From positions 62,001 to 126,000 of the forward strand of contig QZKV01000065.1 of NCBI GenBank assembly GCA_003599575.1: 64,000 bases of DNA. Reading direction: 5' to 3'. This stretch comes from Desulfobacteraceae bacterium. GTDB lineage: Bacteria > Desulfobacterota > Desulfobacteria > Desulfobacterales > Desulfosarcinaceae. This document shows positions 1-10,681 of the stretch, one piece after another. Position 1 is the stretch's first letter. Each line of letters begins with the position of its first letter. The notes below the pieces were generated by a model. The model did not search any database. It saw only the letters and a program-made list of their open reading frames with translations, and was not told the DNA's origin. Made by a program: the position numbers and the translations under genes.

Positions 1-332
1 GCCATCCAGCGGTCATGGGCCTGTCGCCGGTGCCGGCGGTCCGCGATTTGCTGGCCAGAAGCGGATTGAAGATAGGCGATTTCGACCTGATTGAAGTCAA
101 TGAAGCCTTTGCCGCTCAATACATCGGCTGCGAACGGGAACTGGGGCTCGACCGCGAAATCACCAACATCAACGGATCGGGCATCGGCCTGGGGCACCCG
201 GTCGGCGCCACCGGCTGCCGCATCATGGTCACCCTGATCCATGCCATGCGCCGACACGGCAAGCAGTTGGGGCTGGCGACTTTATGCGGCGGGGGCGGGG
301 TTTCGATGGCATGTGCCCTGGAGGTCATTTAA
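1..332 (+). CDS. Thiolase (acetyl-CoA acetyltransferase family), C-terminal part
   Basis: The reading frame is open from the left edge of the window, so the gene begins outside it. The visible part is the C-terminal thiolase domain. It shows the VMGLSPVPA segment, the NEAFAAQ motif (Asn-Glu-Ala-Phe near the active site), NGSGIGLGHPVGATG carrying the conserved His, and a terminal CGGGGVSMA loop with the second catalytic Cys. Thiolases cleave 3-ketoacyl-CoA with CoA or condense two acetyl-CoA. A full-length paralogue lies at 57219-58460. The exact substrate cannot be told from this fragment. Confidence 0.93.
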   Translation, partial: HPAVMGLSPVPAVRDLLARSGLKIGDFDLIEVNEAFAAQYIGCERELGLDREITNINGSGIGLGHPVGATGCRIMVTLIHAMRRHGKQLGLATLCGGGGVSMACALEVI

Positions 333-478
333 GGGCCGGCATACCCACTCGGCGCTATGGCCGCCAGTGCTCATGGTTCCGAGCGATTTCGAAGCGCAGC
401 CCGCGGCTGCATGGCCGCGGCTGCGCATCATTTTTCAAGCTCATACTGAAGTGTAAACTAAAATGGGTTAACGAGCAG

Positions 479-507
479 TTGACGCGAATGCGCGAACAGG
501 CTATGTC
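479..507 (+). promoter_or_regulatory. Putative sigma70 promoter of the metal-efflux operon
   Basis: TTGACG (479-484) and TATGTC (502-507) are separated by 17 bases, just upstream of the first gene of the efflux operon at 531. The leader would be only about 20 bases. No clear MerR-type 19-20 bp palindromic spacer was found. Inferred from consensus match only. Confidence 0.45.
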
Positions 508-530
508 TGGCGAACTTTTTGTGAGAGATC

Positions 531-956
531 ATGAAGCACCTTGCTAATAAATCCATTGCCTTGATCGTCGGCATTCTCGCGCTGCTTTTAAGCGGACAGA
601 GCCTGGGCGCAAGTTACGTTCTATGCGTCGGTGAAAGCGGGAATACGGCCTTCGAGAAAGCCGTCATCGGCAAATGCGCGCCGGCTCAACCTGCATGTCC
701 CGCCGAAAACGAGTATGCCTGCGCGCATGATTATGCCGGCATCTGCCATGATTATTCCACTTCTGCGTTTTCTCTGCGCAGCCGCTACCGCGGCGATCAA
801 AATCATCTGACCGCATGGGTTGTCCCAGTCATCACCGCCGCACCCTCTCCCCGGTTCATGATCGTCCGTGACCTGGCTCCAGCGATTCCACCTGAGCCCA
901 TCTCCTGGCCCAATGCCTCCCTTGTCGCCCTCGGCACCATCGTTCTCCTGAATTGA
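531..956 (+). CDS. Small exported Cys-rich protein leading the metal-efflux operon
   Basis: This is a 141-residue protein of unknown function. Residues 1-26 look like a signal peptide (a Lys-containing start, a hydrophobic stretch, then SLGA). The mature part has five cysteines (C32, C49, C56, C64, C72) in an LCVG..GNTAFE....GKC pattern. That pattern resembles small proteins I recall at the head of CzcCBA-type operons in Geobacter and Desulfo-type bacteria. A hydrophobic C-terminus follows. It lies about 90 bp before the TolC-like gene and shares its strand. A periplasmic metal-binding or sensing role is inference. The ribosome-binding site is weak, so the start is the least certain part. Confidence 0.65.
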   Translation: MKHLANKSIALIVGILALLLSGQSLGASYVLCVGESGNTAFEKAVIGKCAPAQPACPAENEYACAHDYAGICHDYSTSAFSLRSRYRGDQNHLTAWVVPVITAAPSPRFMIVRDLAPAIPPEPISWPNASLVALGTIVLLN

Positions 957-1047
957 AGCTTTAGCCTGCCCCTAGGTTCCCCCCGTTTCCACGGCCAAGT
1001 CCGTTGGAACACACCATCTTTCGTGTTTCGTGATTTGGAGGTTCTGC

Positions 1048-2367
1048 ATGCCGCTCTTTTGTCCATTCCGGGGAGCTTTCCTCGGAACCTTGCTCCTGTC
1101 TGCTCTTGTCCTCGTTTCCCCGGCTTATTCGAAAGCCGGCGCGAATGAATCAGGGGCGACGTTGTCTTTTCAGGATGCTCTCGCCCAAACCCTGATGCAC
1201 AACTCTGAACTTGCGGTATTTTCCGAAGAGATTCGCGCCCGCGAAGCCGAAGCCCTGCAGGCTGGATTGAGGCCAAACCCGCTGCTCTCATTCGAGGTTG
1301 AGAATTTCCTCGGCAGCGGCGGGTTTTCCGGCATCAACGCAACCGAGACAACGGTAACACTGAGACAGGCTATCGAACTCGGCAAAAAACGCTCCCGCCG
1401 GCATGAGCTGGCCGAGGCGGAAACCATGCTGGCGCAAAGCGATTACCTCCTGACCAGGACCGAGGTCCTCGCTCGCACGGCGGATGCCTTTATCACTGCC
1501 TTGGCCGCCCAGGAGCGCATGCAGCTGGTGGAAGAAACAACCGGATTGGCCAAACAAGTTCTGGTTCACGTTGAGGAGCGGATCGCTGCAGGTAAGGCCG
1601 CCGCTACCGAAAGCATCCGTGCCCGCATTCACTGGCGCGAACTGGAGATCGACCGGAACAGGGCTCGCCGGGATCTGGTTGCCGCCCAGCGCGCCCTGGC
1701 TGCCCGGATGGGGCTGGAGATAGCGGGTTTTGAGAGCGTGGCCGGGAACCTGTCGCGGGCAACCGATCTCCCCGACCCGGCCGAGCTGGAACGATCCATC
1801 GGAAAGAGTCCCCAAATCGCCCGCCGGGTCGCCGAAACCGAACGTCGTCGCCGTGCCGTGGACCTGGAGAGTGCCAGAAGATTTCCCGACCTGGAGGTGT
1901 CCCTGGGCAGCCGCTACCTGCGCGAAAGCGACGACACAGCTATGGTTGCCGGAATTTCCGTTCCCTTGCCGCTGTTCAACAGCAACCAGGGAGCGAATGC
2001 TGCCGCCCGCAGCCGTCTGAGCCAGGCCCAGGCCGAGGAAAGAAGCGCCAGCGTACAGGTAAAAGCCGCCTTGAACGCCGCATGGCATGAGATGGCGGCC
2101 GCTCATGCGGAAGCCGCGGCTTTGGCGAGCGATATTCTTCCCGCCGCGCTGCAGGCCCTGGAAGCGGTCGATTACGGCTACCGGGCCGGAAAGTTCGGTC
2201 TTCTCGATGTCCTCGATGCACAACGCACCCTGGTCGAAGCGCAGAAACGCCAATTGGAGGCGCACGCCGCCTACTTTCGCGCCGCCAACGAATTAAGTCG
2301 ATTGCTGGGCCGGGAGTTGCCCGCGATCTGGCCGTCCGCACTCATTTCAGCTTTCGAAAAGGATTGA
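1048..2367 (+). CDS. czcC: TolC/CzcC-family outer membrane efflux protein
   Basis: Outer-membrane channel of a tripartite RND heavy-metal pump. The start was set at ATG 1048 because GGAGG (1037-1041) sits 6 bases upstream; an upstream in-frame GTG at 1030 overlaps that site. A signal peptide (about residues 1-29, ending in a PAYSKA segment) precedes two OEP repeats rich in Ala, Glu and Arg, the long helices of the TolC barrel. The length of 439 residues is usual for CzcC. The next gene starts 4 bp after the stop, so translation is probably coupled. The partner genes (His-rich adaptor and HME-RND pump) support the metal-export role. Confidence 0.88.
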   Translation: MPLFCPFRGAFLGTLLLSALVLVSPAYSKAGANESGATLSFQDALAQTLMHNSELAVFSEEIRAREAEALQAGLRPNPLLSFEVENFLGSGGFSGINATETTVTLRQAIELGKKRSRRHELAEAETMLAQSDYLLTRTEVLARTADAFITALAAQERMQLVEETTGLAKQVLVHVEERIAAGKAAATESIRARIHWRELEIDRNRARRDLVAAQRALAARMGLEIAGFESVAGNLSRATDLPDPAELERSIGKSPQIARRVAETERRRRAVDLESARRFPDLEVSLGSRYLRESDDTAMVAGISVPLPLFNSNQGANAAARSRLSQAQAEERSASVQVKAALNAAWHEMAAAHAEAAALASDILPAALQALEAVDYGYRAGKFGLLDVLDAQRTLVEAQKRQLEAHAAYFRAANELSRLLGRELPAIWPSALISAFEKD

Positions 2368-2371
2368 ATCA

Positions 2372-3820
2372 ATGAATCTTGCCAAACGTCTGATTTTTTT
2401 TCTGCTCACCCTGGCCGCTTTAGCCGGGGTGGGGTTGGGGACCTATTTTCTTACCGGCCCATCTTCCCCTGCCCAGGCTGCTTCGGAAGATCGGGAACAA
2501 AACAATGTCAAAAATGAGAGCGCAGGGGTTTCTCACGGCCATGGCGATGAGGCAAGCACTGCCGCAGGCAAGGCTCGCAAGCATAATGGCCATAAAGACG
2601 ATGGCGATGCGCCTGATGAGGAAATGGACCATGAAGCCGGCTCTCCCGACTCGCCATTAAAGGGGGGTGGGCATGCAGCGCACAAACACCGGGAGCCAGA
2701 TGCGATATGCCCGGAGCACAATGTTCCTGAGGCAGAAGATGCTCTCTGCAATTCCGAAAGGGTTCCCCTGATGCGTGCGGGCGAAGGGATGAAGGTGCGA
2801 CTGGCATTTTCCGGGGCAGCGGAAAAGGTCGGCATCGCAACCGTCCTGCCGCTGCCGGCCGACAAGGCGGGCGCGACCTGGCCCGGTCAGGTGGTCTTCA
2901 ACCGCAACCGTCTGGCCCGTCTCTCATCCCTCTCCGCCGGTACCGTGCAAAGAGTTATGGCCCGACTGGGCGGGCATGTGCAAAAGGGTACCCTTCTTGC
3001 TGAGATCGCCGCTCCCGAAGCGGCCGGCCTGAAGGGGGAACTGGCCGCCGCCGAAAGCCGCCGTGCATTGGCCGAAACTGTCTACTTGCGGGAGAAGGAT
3101 CTGCTTTCCAGAGGGATCACCTCGCGCCACGAGTTTCATCAGGCCGAAGCCGAATTCCGGGAGGCGCAAAGCGCAGCCACCCGCGCTCGCCAGCAGGCCC
3201 GGGACTATGGGCTTTCGGGCAACGGATCGACTCTGCAGGTCCGGGCACCATTCGCCGGCACGGTGGTGGAGCGGACAGCCGTTCCGGGCGAGGCGGTCGC
3301 ACCCGGAACCCATCTCTTCACCCTGGCCGATCTTTCGACCCTGTGGATCGAAATCTCCGCCCCGGAGGATGCCCTGCCGGAGGTCCAACCTGGCCGGGGG
3401 GTGATGGCCTCCTTCCCGGGTCTTCCAGGTCGCACTTTCCAGGGAAAGATTTTCTGGATTGCCCCGGCCCTCGATGAGAGAACCCGCATGCTCAAAGCCC
3501 TGGCCGAGATCGACAACCGGGAAGGGGTGCTTCGGAGCGGCCTTTTCGGGGACATACGTCCCGCCGGCCGGATGGCTATCGGCAATCTGGCTGTCCCGGC
3601 CGAGGCTCTTCAGAGCATTAACGGGCAGCCATACGTTTTCGTGCGTCTGGCCGATGACCTCTTCGAACTGCGCCGGGTCACCCCAAGCCGCAGGACGACG
3701 GGTTCGGTCTTCATACCGGAGGGAGTCGGCCCCAGGGATGAAATTGTCTCCGTCCAGGCTTTTGCCCTGAAATCCGAAGTGTTGCGGGCGCGGCTCGGCG
3801 CCTCCTGCGCCGACCACTGA
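2372..3820 (+). CDS. czcB: CzcB-like periplasmic adaptor with His-rich N-terminus
   Basis: Membrane-fusion protein linking the inner-membrane RND pump to the TolC channel; 482 residues. The N-terminal membrane anchor or signal covers about 1-36. Residues 50-107 are rich in His, Asp and Glu (H55, H57, H71, H74, H87, H101, H104, H106). A CPEHNVPE....LC motif follows (C113, H116, C126) and resembles the metal-binding N-terminus of CzcB proteins. The barrel-sandwich (lipoyl-like) halves, helical hairpin and beta-barrel then follow to the end. The His-rich region suggests Zn, Co or Ni binding; this is family-based inference. It sits between czcC and czcA with gaps of 4 and 13 bp. Confidence 0.9.
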   Translation: MNLAKRLIFFLLTLAALAGVGLGTYFLTGPSSPAQAASEDREQNNVKNESAGVSHGHGDEASTAAGKARKHNGHKDDGDAPDEEMDHEAGSPDSPLKGGGHAAHKHREPDAICPEHNVPEAEDALCNSERVPLMRAGEGMKVRLAFSGAAEKVGIATVLPLPADKAGATWPGQVVFNRNRLARLSSLSAGTVQRVMARLGGHVQKGTLLAEIAAPEAAGLKGELAAAESRRALAETVYLREKDLLSRGITSRHEFHQAEAEFREAQSAATRARQQARDYGLSGNGSTLQVRAPFAGTVVERTAVPGEAVAPGTHLFTLADLSTLWIEISAPEDALPEVQPGRGVMASFPGLPGRTFQGKIFWIAPALDERTRMLKALAEIDNREGVLRSGLFGDIRPAGRMAIGNLAVPAEALQSINGQPYVFVRLADDLFELRRVTPSRRTTGSVFIPEGVGPRDEIVSVQAFALKSEVLRARLGASCADH

Positions 3821-3833
3821 GAGAGGTGTCGCC

Positions 3834-6800
3834 TTGCTCGAAAAACTAATCGAATTTGCGTTGAAAAATCGGCTGCTGACGGTCCTCCTCTTTGCGGCGG
3901 CCATGAGTTCCGGCATCTGGGCCCTGGCGAATCTGCCGGTGGACGCATTCCCGGACACCACCCCGGTTCAGGTGCAGATCAATACCGCGGCCCCCAACCT
4001 GGGCCCGGAGGAGATCGAAAAACAGATTACCATTCCCATCGAGATGGCCATCGCCGGCCTGCCGCAGCTCCACAGCGTCCGCTCCTCCTCCAAGTTCGGC
4101 CTCTCCCAGGTCGTGGCCACTTTTGCCGATGGCATGCCGATCTATGACTCGCGTCAGCTCGTAATGGAGCGCCTTACGGGTGTGCGGCTGCCGCCCGGAA
4201 TCGAACGGCCGGAAATGGGACCGATCTCCACCGGGCTCGGGGAAATTTTCCACTATGTCCTGCGCTCGAAAACCCGTTCCCTCGACGAGCTGCGCACGCT
4301 GCACGACTGGGTGGTCAAACCTGCGCTGCGCAAGGCCGCGGGGGTGGCCGAGGTCAACTCCTGGGGCGGGCTGGAGCGGCAGTACCATGTCGTGGTCGCA
4401 CCGGCTAAGCTGATCAAGTACAATCTTACATTCCGCGATGTATTCTCCGCCCTTGAGGAGAACAACGCCAACGTCGGCGGCGGACAGGTCACAGCAGGTG
4501 GTCAGACCTTGCTCGTGCACGGTCTGGGCCGTGTCTCAGGCCTTGCGGAGATCGGCGGCATCGTGGTCGCAGCCTATGGGGGAGCACCGGTGAGCGTCCG
4601 CGATGTCGCTGAGGTACGCATCGGCCACGAACTGCGCCGCGGGGCGGTCACCGCCCAGGGGGAAGGGGAGGCTGTGCTTGGTCTTGGTTTCATGCTCATG
4701 GGAGAAAACAGCCGTGCAGTCACTTCCGCCCTCAACGAGCGGATCGATGCAGTTCGTTCGGCCCTGCCTGAAGATGTCGTTCTGGAAACGGTGTATGATC
4801 GAACCGAGCTGGTCGAGCAGGTGATCGATACGGTTAAACACAACCTGACCGCCGGCGCCCTGCTGGTGATCACCATCCTGTTCCTCCTGCTGGGCAACCT
4901 GAGGGCGGGTCTGATCGTCGCCGCCGCCATTCCCATGTCCATGCTCTTTGCCGCTCTAGGCATGCATTTCCTGGGGATCGCCGCCAGCCTGCTCTCCCTG
5001 GGGGCGATCGACTTCGGCATTCTGGTCGACGGTTCCGTGGTGATGACCGAGGCCAATCTTAGGCGGATCAGGGATCGTCAGGCCGAACTGGCGCGAACGT
5101 TGACCAGGACCGAGCGGATGGCCTGCATTCTGAAATCGAGCCATGAGGTCGTCCGGCCCATTTTTTTCGGCATGCTCATCATCGTAATCGTCTTCCTGCC
5201 GGTGCTGACTTTGCAGGGCATAGAAGGGAAGATGTTCAAGCCAATGGCCTGGACCTTTATCTTCGCCCTCCTGGGGGCGCTCGCGGTGGCACTCTTCCTG
5301 AATCCGGTTCTCTCCTGGCAGTTCCTCCCCAAGGGTCCACTCCCCTCCGGACACCGGAACGGCTGGTGGCTGCAGCAGGCATATGGCGCCGTGCTGCTGC
5401 CTGCGTTGAGGCGTCGGGGCCTGCTGATCGCCATCGTCCTTGTCCTGCTTTCCGGCACCGGCGGGCTCGCCCTGCGCCTCGGCGGGGAGTTTCTGCCCCG
5501 CATGGGGGAAGGCTCGCTGGTAGCGAGCATCGTGCGCCTGGCCGGCGTTTCCATCGATGAATCCGTTGCCTACAACAACCGGCTGGAGAAACACCTGCTG
5601 AACGAATTTCCGGACGAGATCCGCTTCGTATGGAGCCGCATCGGCAGTGCCGAACTGGCCACCGACCCTATGGGAACGGAGTTGACGGACATCTTCATGG
5701 CCCTTCATCCACGGGAAAAGTGGACCAAAGCAGAAACCCAGACGGAATTGACCGCCGCCGTGGAGAAGGCCATGGCAGGCTTTCCCGGCATCCGCACCGT
5801 CCTCACCCAACCGATCGAATTGAGAGTAAACGAGATGCTATCGGGCATCCGAGCCGATGTGGGAGTTAAAATTTACGGAGACGACTTCACCCGTCTGATC
5901 GCACTCGGGGAAGAGGTGGCGCATCTGATAGACGGAATCCCGGGCGCAACAGACGTTGCCGTGGAGCAGATCACCGGCCAGCCGACACTGCAGGTGCGCG
6001 TCAGGCCGGAGGCTGTCGCCCGGTATGGCATCGCCTCCCGCGACGTCCTCGACGTGGTCGCGGCGGTGGGCTCGCCGCGGGTCGGCGAAATCTTCGAGGG
6101 GGAACGCTCCTTCCCTCTGGTTGTCCGCCTGCCGGATGCCCAGCGCACCGATGTCACGGCCCTGCGCGAGACGCTCATCCCTACTCGCACCGGCGCTGTC
6201 CTGCCCCTGTCCACCCTGGCCGAAATCACAGAGGATGAACGCCCCTCCACCATCAACCGGGACTGGGGCAAACGCCTGATCAAGGTGCAGGTGAATGTGC
6301 GGAACCGCGATATCGCCTCTTTCATTGCCGAGGCGCGGGACAAAGTCGCCGCCGAGGTGAGCCCCCCCGACGGCTACCTCATCGAGTGGGGCGGACAATT
6401 CGAGAATCTGGAACGCTCGCAAAAACGTCTGGCCCTTGTTGTTCCGCTGACCCTGGGACTGATCTTCCTGCTGCTGTACTTCAGCCTCAAGAGCCTGCGC
6501 GATGTCTTGATCATTTATACCGGCATTCCGTTTGCGGCCGTTGGGGGGGTGCTCGCGCTATGGCTGCGCGGCATCCCCTTCAGTGTCAGCGCCGCTGTCG
6601 GCTTTGTCGCCCTGTCAGGGATCGCGGTCCTCAACGGCCAAGTCATGCTTTCCGCAATCCGGCACAACCTGGCGGAAGGGAAGGAGATTTTCCAGGCGGT
6701 GACGGAAGGAGCCAAACTTCGCCTGCTGCCGGTGCTGGCGACCGCCCTCACCGATGCCGCCGGGTTTCTTCCAATGGCACTGTCCACCGGTGTGGGAGCT

Positions 6801-6968
6801 GAAGTCCAGCGCCCTCTCGCCACTGTGGTTGTGGGCGGCATGATGACCTCGACCCTGCTTTCGCTGCTGGTTCTGCCAGCACTTTATCTTCTGTTCTCCT
6901 CGCGAACCGGTCAACCTGCGCAGCCCGATCGATCCGTTTTCGCGGGAGGTCCACGTCAAACGATGTGA
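3834..6968 (+). CDS. czcA: CzcA-type heavy-metal efflux RND transporter
   Basis: Proton-driven inner-membrane pump of the HME-RND family; 1044 residues, the expected size. The start is TTG at 3834, giving MLEKLIEFALKNR, the usual CzcA N-terminus, with GAGAGG 7 bases upstream. The TM4 signature DFGILVDG (D393 and D399) matches the Zn/Co/Cd-type HME branch better than the Cu/Ag CusA type, which lacks this Asp pair. Two six-helix bundles and two large periplasmic loops are visible. The substrate call (divalent cations) rests on this motif and on the His-rich adaptor, so it is inferred. Confidence 0.92.
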   Translation: MLEKLIEFALKNRLLTVLLFAAAMSSGIWALANLPVDAFPDTTPVQVQINTAAPNLGPEEIEKQITIPIEMAIAGLPQLHSVRSSSKFGLSQVVATFADGMPIYDSRQLVMERLTGVRLPPGIERPEMGPISTGLGEIFHYVLRSKTRSLDELRTLHDWVVKPALRKAAGVAEVNSWGGLERQYHVVVAPAKLIKYNLTFRDVFSALEENNANVGGGQVTAGGQTLLVHGLGRVSGLAEIGGIVVAAYGGAPVSVRDVAEVRIGHELRRGAVTAQGEGEAVLGLGFMLMGENSRAVTSALNERIDAVRSALPEDVVLETVYDRTELVEQVIDTVKHNLTAGALLVITILFLLLGNLRAGLIVAAAIPMSMLFAALGMHFLGIAASLLSLGAIDFGILVDGSVVMTEANLRRIRDRQAELARTLTRTERMACILKSSHEVVRPIFFGMLIIVIVFLPVLTLQGIEGKMFKPMAWTFIFALLGALAVALFLNPVLSWQFLPKGPLPSGHRNGWWLQQAYGAVLLPALRRRGLLIAIVLVLLSGTGGLALRLGGEFLPRMGEGSLVASIVRLAGVSIDESVAYNNRLEKHLLNEFPDEIRFVWSRIGSAELATDPMGTELTDIFMALHPREKWTKAETQTELTAAVEKAMAGFPGIRTVLTQPIELRVNEMLSGIRADVGVKIYGDDFTRLIALGEEVAHLIDGIPGATDVAVEQITGQPTLQVRVRPEAVARYGIASRDVLDVVAAVGSPRVGEIFEGERSFPLVVRLPDAQRTDVTALRETLIPTRTGAVLPLSTLAEITEDERPSTINRDWGKRLIKVQVNVRNRDIASFIAEARDKVAAEVSPPDGYLIEWGGQFENLERSQKRLALVVPLTLGLIFLLLYFSLKSLRDVLIIYTGIPFAAVGGVLALWLRGIPFSVSAAVGFVALSGIAVLNGQVMLSAIRHNLAEGKEIFQAVTEGAKLRLLPVLATALTDAAGFLPMALSTGVGAEVQRPLATVVVGGMMTSTLLSLLVLPALYLLFSSRTGQPAQPDRSVFAGGPRQTM

Positions 6969-6980
6969 GGTACAAAAACA

Positions 6981-7008
6981 GAGAGCCCCACTTTAAAATG
7001 GGGCTCTC
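6981..7008 (-). terminator. Intrinsic terminator between czcA and groEL
   Basis: A perfect 10-bp stem GAGAGCCCCA/TGGGGCTCTC has an 8-base loop and lies between the convergent czcA and groEL. Read on the minus strand it is followed by TGTTTTTGT, so it terminates groESL. On the plus strand there is no T-run, but the hairpin may still help end the czc transcript. Confidence 0.75.
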
Positions 7009-7098
7009 AGAGACTGCACATTCTGATTATCGGCGATCATTCCGCCGTTTGCATTGAAAAGTCATGGCAAACGGGAAAATCGGGTGCCGGTCAACGCC

Positions 7099-8733
<1,635 letters not shown>

Positions 8734-8755
8734 CTAACCTCCTCTTTGGTTTCAA

Positions 8756-9043
8756 CTATTGCAGGATACCCAGAATATCATCCTCACGCATAAAGACATG
8801 TTCCACGCCGTCGATCTTGATTTCAGAGCCAGCATATTTTGAAAAGAGCACCCGGTCCCCTGTTTTGACTTCCAAAGGAACCCGTTTGCCGTCTTCGCCG
8901 ACTTTCCCCGGTCCTACGGATACCACCTGACCTTCCTGGGGTTTTTCCTTGGCGGTGTCCGGAATGATAATGCCACCGGCGGTTTTCTGCTCTTCCTCCA
9001 CGCGCAACACCAAAACTCGATCGTTTATCGGCCTGATCTTCAT
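8756..9043 (-). CDS. groS: Co-chaperonin GroES (10 kDa)
   Basis: Heptameric lid of GroEL; 95 residues, the usual length. The start at 9043 ([10 protein letters not shown]) has GGAGG 7 bases upstream; the longer in-frame extension was rejected. The mobile-loop segment [20 protein letters not shown] and the C-terminal [11 protein letters not shown] are standard. It is the first gene of groESL. The roughly 355-base leader contains no recognisable CIRCE element. Confidence 0.98.
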   Translation of the reverse strand: MKIRPINDRVLVLRVEEEQKTAGGIIIPDTAKEKPQEGQVVSVGPGKVGEDGKRVPLEVKTGDRVLFSKYAGSEIKIDGVEHVFMREDDILGILQ

Positions 9044-9404
9044 TGTTTCACCTCCTTGGGAAAATGCCTCCGTAGAAAGCTCAGCACCCGCCCTGAACGG
9101 GAGCATTGCCATTTGAAAGGCGCTTGTGATAGCTTGTTTCATTTTCAGCGGCATGCTGGCCAACGCCCAGGCAGTTTCGCTGGGCGGTGGATCTGCCTAA
9201 TACAGCGCCGCATCCATCCTGTCGATGCCGCCCGGGCGGCATCGAAATGGTATGCGGCAGCCAAAGGACTCACATTATTGGGTACTCCATTCACTTTCAA
9301 CCAAGGGAAAGGCCTTGGAATCGGGTCGACTCGCCCGCAACGAAAACTCGCCAAACAGCCGTGCTGCTTTCCTCGGGTGAAGACGCTCGGCGGTTTTGGG
9401 CGAG

Positions 9405-9432
9405 ATGTTAATCACCCTTTAATTCTTGTCAA
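9405..9432 (-). promoter_or_regulatory. Putative groESL promoter
   Basis: On the minus strand TTGACA (9427-9432) and TAACAT (9405-9410) are spaced by 16 bases. No CIRCE inverted repeat and no clear sigma32 box was found in 9044-9568. That gap otherwise holds only a long groES leader and the divergent ald promoter; no believable gene was seen in it. Confidence 0.5.
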
Positions 9433-9448
9433 GGAAACCCGCGGATGA

Positions 9449-9476
9449 TTGATGTCCAAAAAAATTTCATTAGAAT
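9449..9476 (+). promoter_or_regulatory. Putative ald-alr promoter
   Basis: TTGATG (9449-9454), 16 bases, then TAGAAT (9471-9476), in an A/T-rich patch 93 bases before ald. It diverges from the groESL promoter; the two -35 boxes are about 16 bp apart, so shared control is possible. Confidence 0.45.
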
Positions 9477-9568
9477 CAGATAAATAGCGCTCATATAGCA
9501 GGCGCAAGACAAACGTCGGAAACGCTTTAAAGCCATTTTTAACTTAGGAAGAACTGGGGGAATGATTT

Positions 9569-10681
9569 ATGATCGTGGGGCTTCTTAAAGAAATCAAAAC
9601 CGAAGAAAACAGGGTGGGCATGACGCCCGCGGGAGTCGAGGTGATGTGCGCAAGCGGTCATGCCTTGCTGGTGGAAACAGGCGCCGGCATGGGCAGCGGA
9701 TTTTCGGATGAAGCATACCGGCTTGCCGGTGCCCAGACAGTGGACGCTGCGGTGGATATCTATCGACGCGCCGAGATGGTGATCCATGTCAAAGAGCCGT
9801 TGCCCCAAGAGTATGCTCTGATCCGGCCCGACCAAATCGTTTTTACCTATCTACATCTTGCGGCCAATGAAGCATTGACCCGCGCGCTGGTTAAAGCCCG
9901 CTCGATCAATATCGCCTATGAAACCATCCAGAAAGCGGATGGTTCCCTGCCGCTGCTCACCCCCATGAGCGAAGTGGCTGGACGCATGTCGGTCCAGGAG
10001 GCCGCCAAGTATCTGGAAATGATACACGGCGGGCGCGGCGTTTTATTGGGCGGCGTGCCGGGCGTGGAGCCCGCCACGGTGCTGATCATCGGCGGCGGCG
10101 TGGTCGGCACACACGCCGCTAAAATGGCCTGCGGTTTGGGGGCCAAGGTCTACCTGCTGGAAAAGAGCCTGCAGCGGCTGCGCTATCTCTCCGATGTGAT
10201 GCCCGCCAACTGTTTCCTGGTGGCACCCAGCCCGGCGGCCATCCGCAAGCTTGTCCGGGAGGCCGACGTTGTGATCGGGGCTGTCTTGATTCCGGGAGCC
10301 AGGGCCCCCCACCTGATCACACGGGATATGCTTAAGACCATGAAACCCGGGTCGGTGCTGGTGGACGTGGCCATCGATCAGGGCGGTTGTTTTGAAACCT
10401 CACGACCCACCACGCACGCTGATCCCATTTATATAGAGGAAGGCGTTGTGCATTATACGGTGGCCAATATGCCCGGAGCCGTTCCCAAGACCTCAACTCT
10501 GGCGCTCACCAATGCCACACTGCCATACGCCCTGCAGATTGCGGACAAGGGCTGGCGCCGGGCGCTTCTGGAAAGCAGCGAGATCCGGCAAGGCGCCAAT
10601 GTGATTCAAGGCCAGGTGACCTGCCTCGGCGTAGCGGAGGCTTTCGGTCTGCCCTATACACCCGTGGAAAAACTGCTATGA
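9569..10681 (+). CDS. ald: Alanine dehydrogenase
   Basis: NAD-dependent interconversion of L-alanine with pyruvate and ammonia; 370 residues, the normal length. The N-terminal catalytic half begins MIVGLLKEIK and holds the conserved HVKEPLP (Lys) and TYLHLAAN (His) segments. The Rossmann motif GGGVVGTHAAKMA is near residues 172-184. A GGGGGAA stretch gives the ribosome-binding site. The stop overlaps the start of alanine racemase by 4 bases (ATGA), so the two are co-translated. Together they connect pyruvate to D-alanine or allow alanine use. Confidence 0.96.
   Translation: MIVGLLKEIKTEENRVGMTPAGVEVMCASGHALLVETGAGMGSGFSDEAYRLAGAQTVDAAVDIYRRAEMVIHVKEPLPQEYALIRPDQIVFTYLHLAANEALTRALVKARSINIAYETIQKADGSLPLLTPMSEVAGRMSVQEAAKYLEMIHGGRGVLLGGVPGVEPATVLIIGGGVVGTHAAKMACGLGAKVYLLEKSLQRLRYLSDVMPANCFLVAPSPAAIRKLVREADVVIGAVLIPGARAPHLITRDMLKTMKPGSVLVDVAIDQGGCFETSRPTTHADPIYIEEGVVHYTVANMPGAVPKTSTLALTNATLPYALQIADKGWRRALLESSEIRQGANVIQGQVTCLGVAEAFGLPYTPVEKLL

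Noticed and set aside
9056..9448. 130-residue plus-strand frame in the groES/ald gap
   Set aside because: No ribosome-binding site or family match; overlaps the groES leader and promoter.
9044..9568. CIRCE element for HrcA
   Set aside because: No TTAGCACTC/GAGTGCTAA pair was found in the gap.
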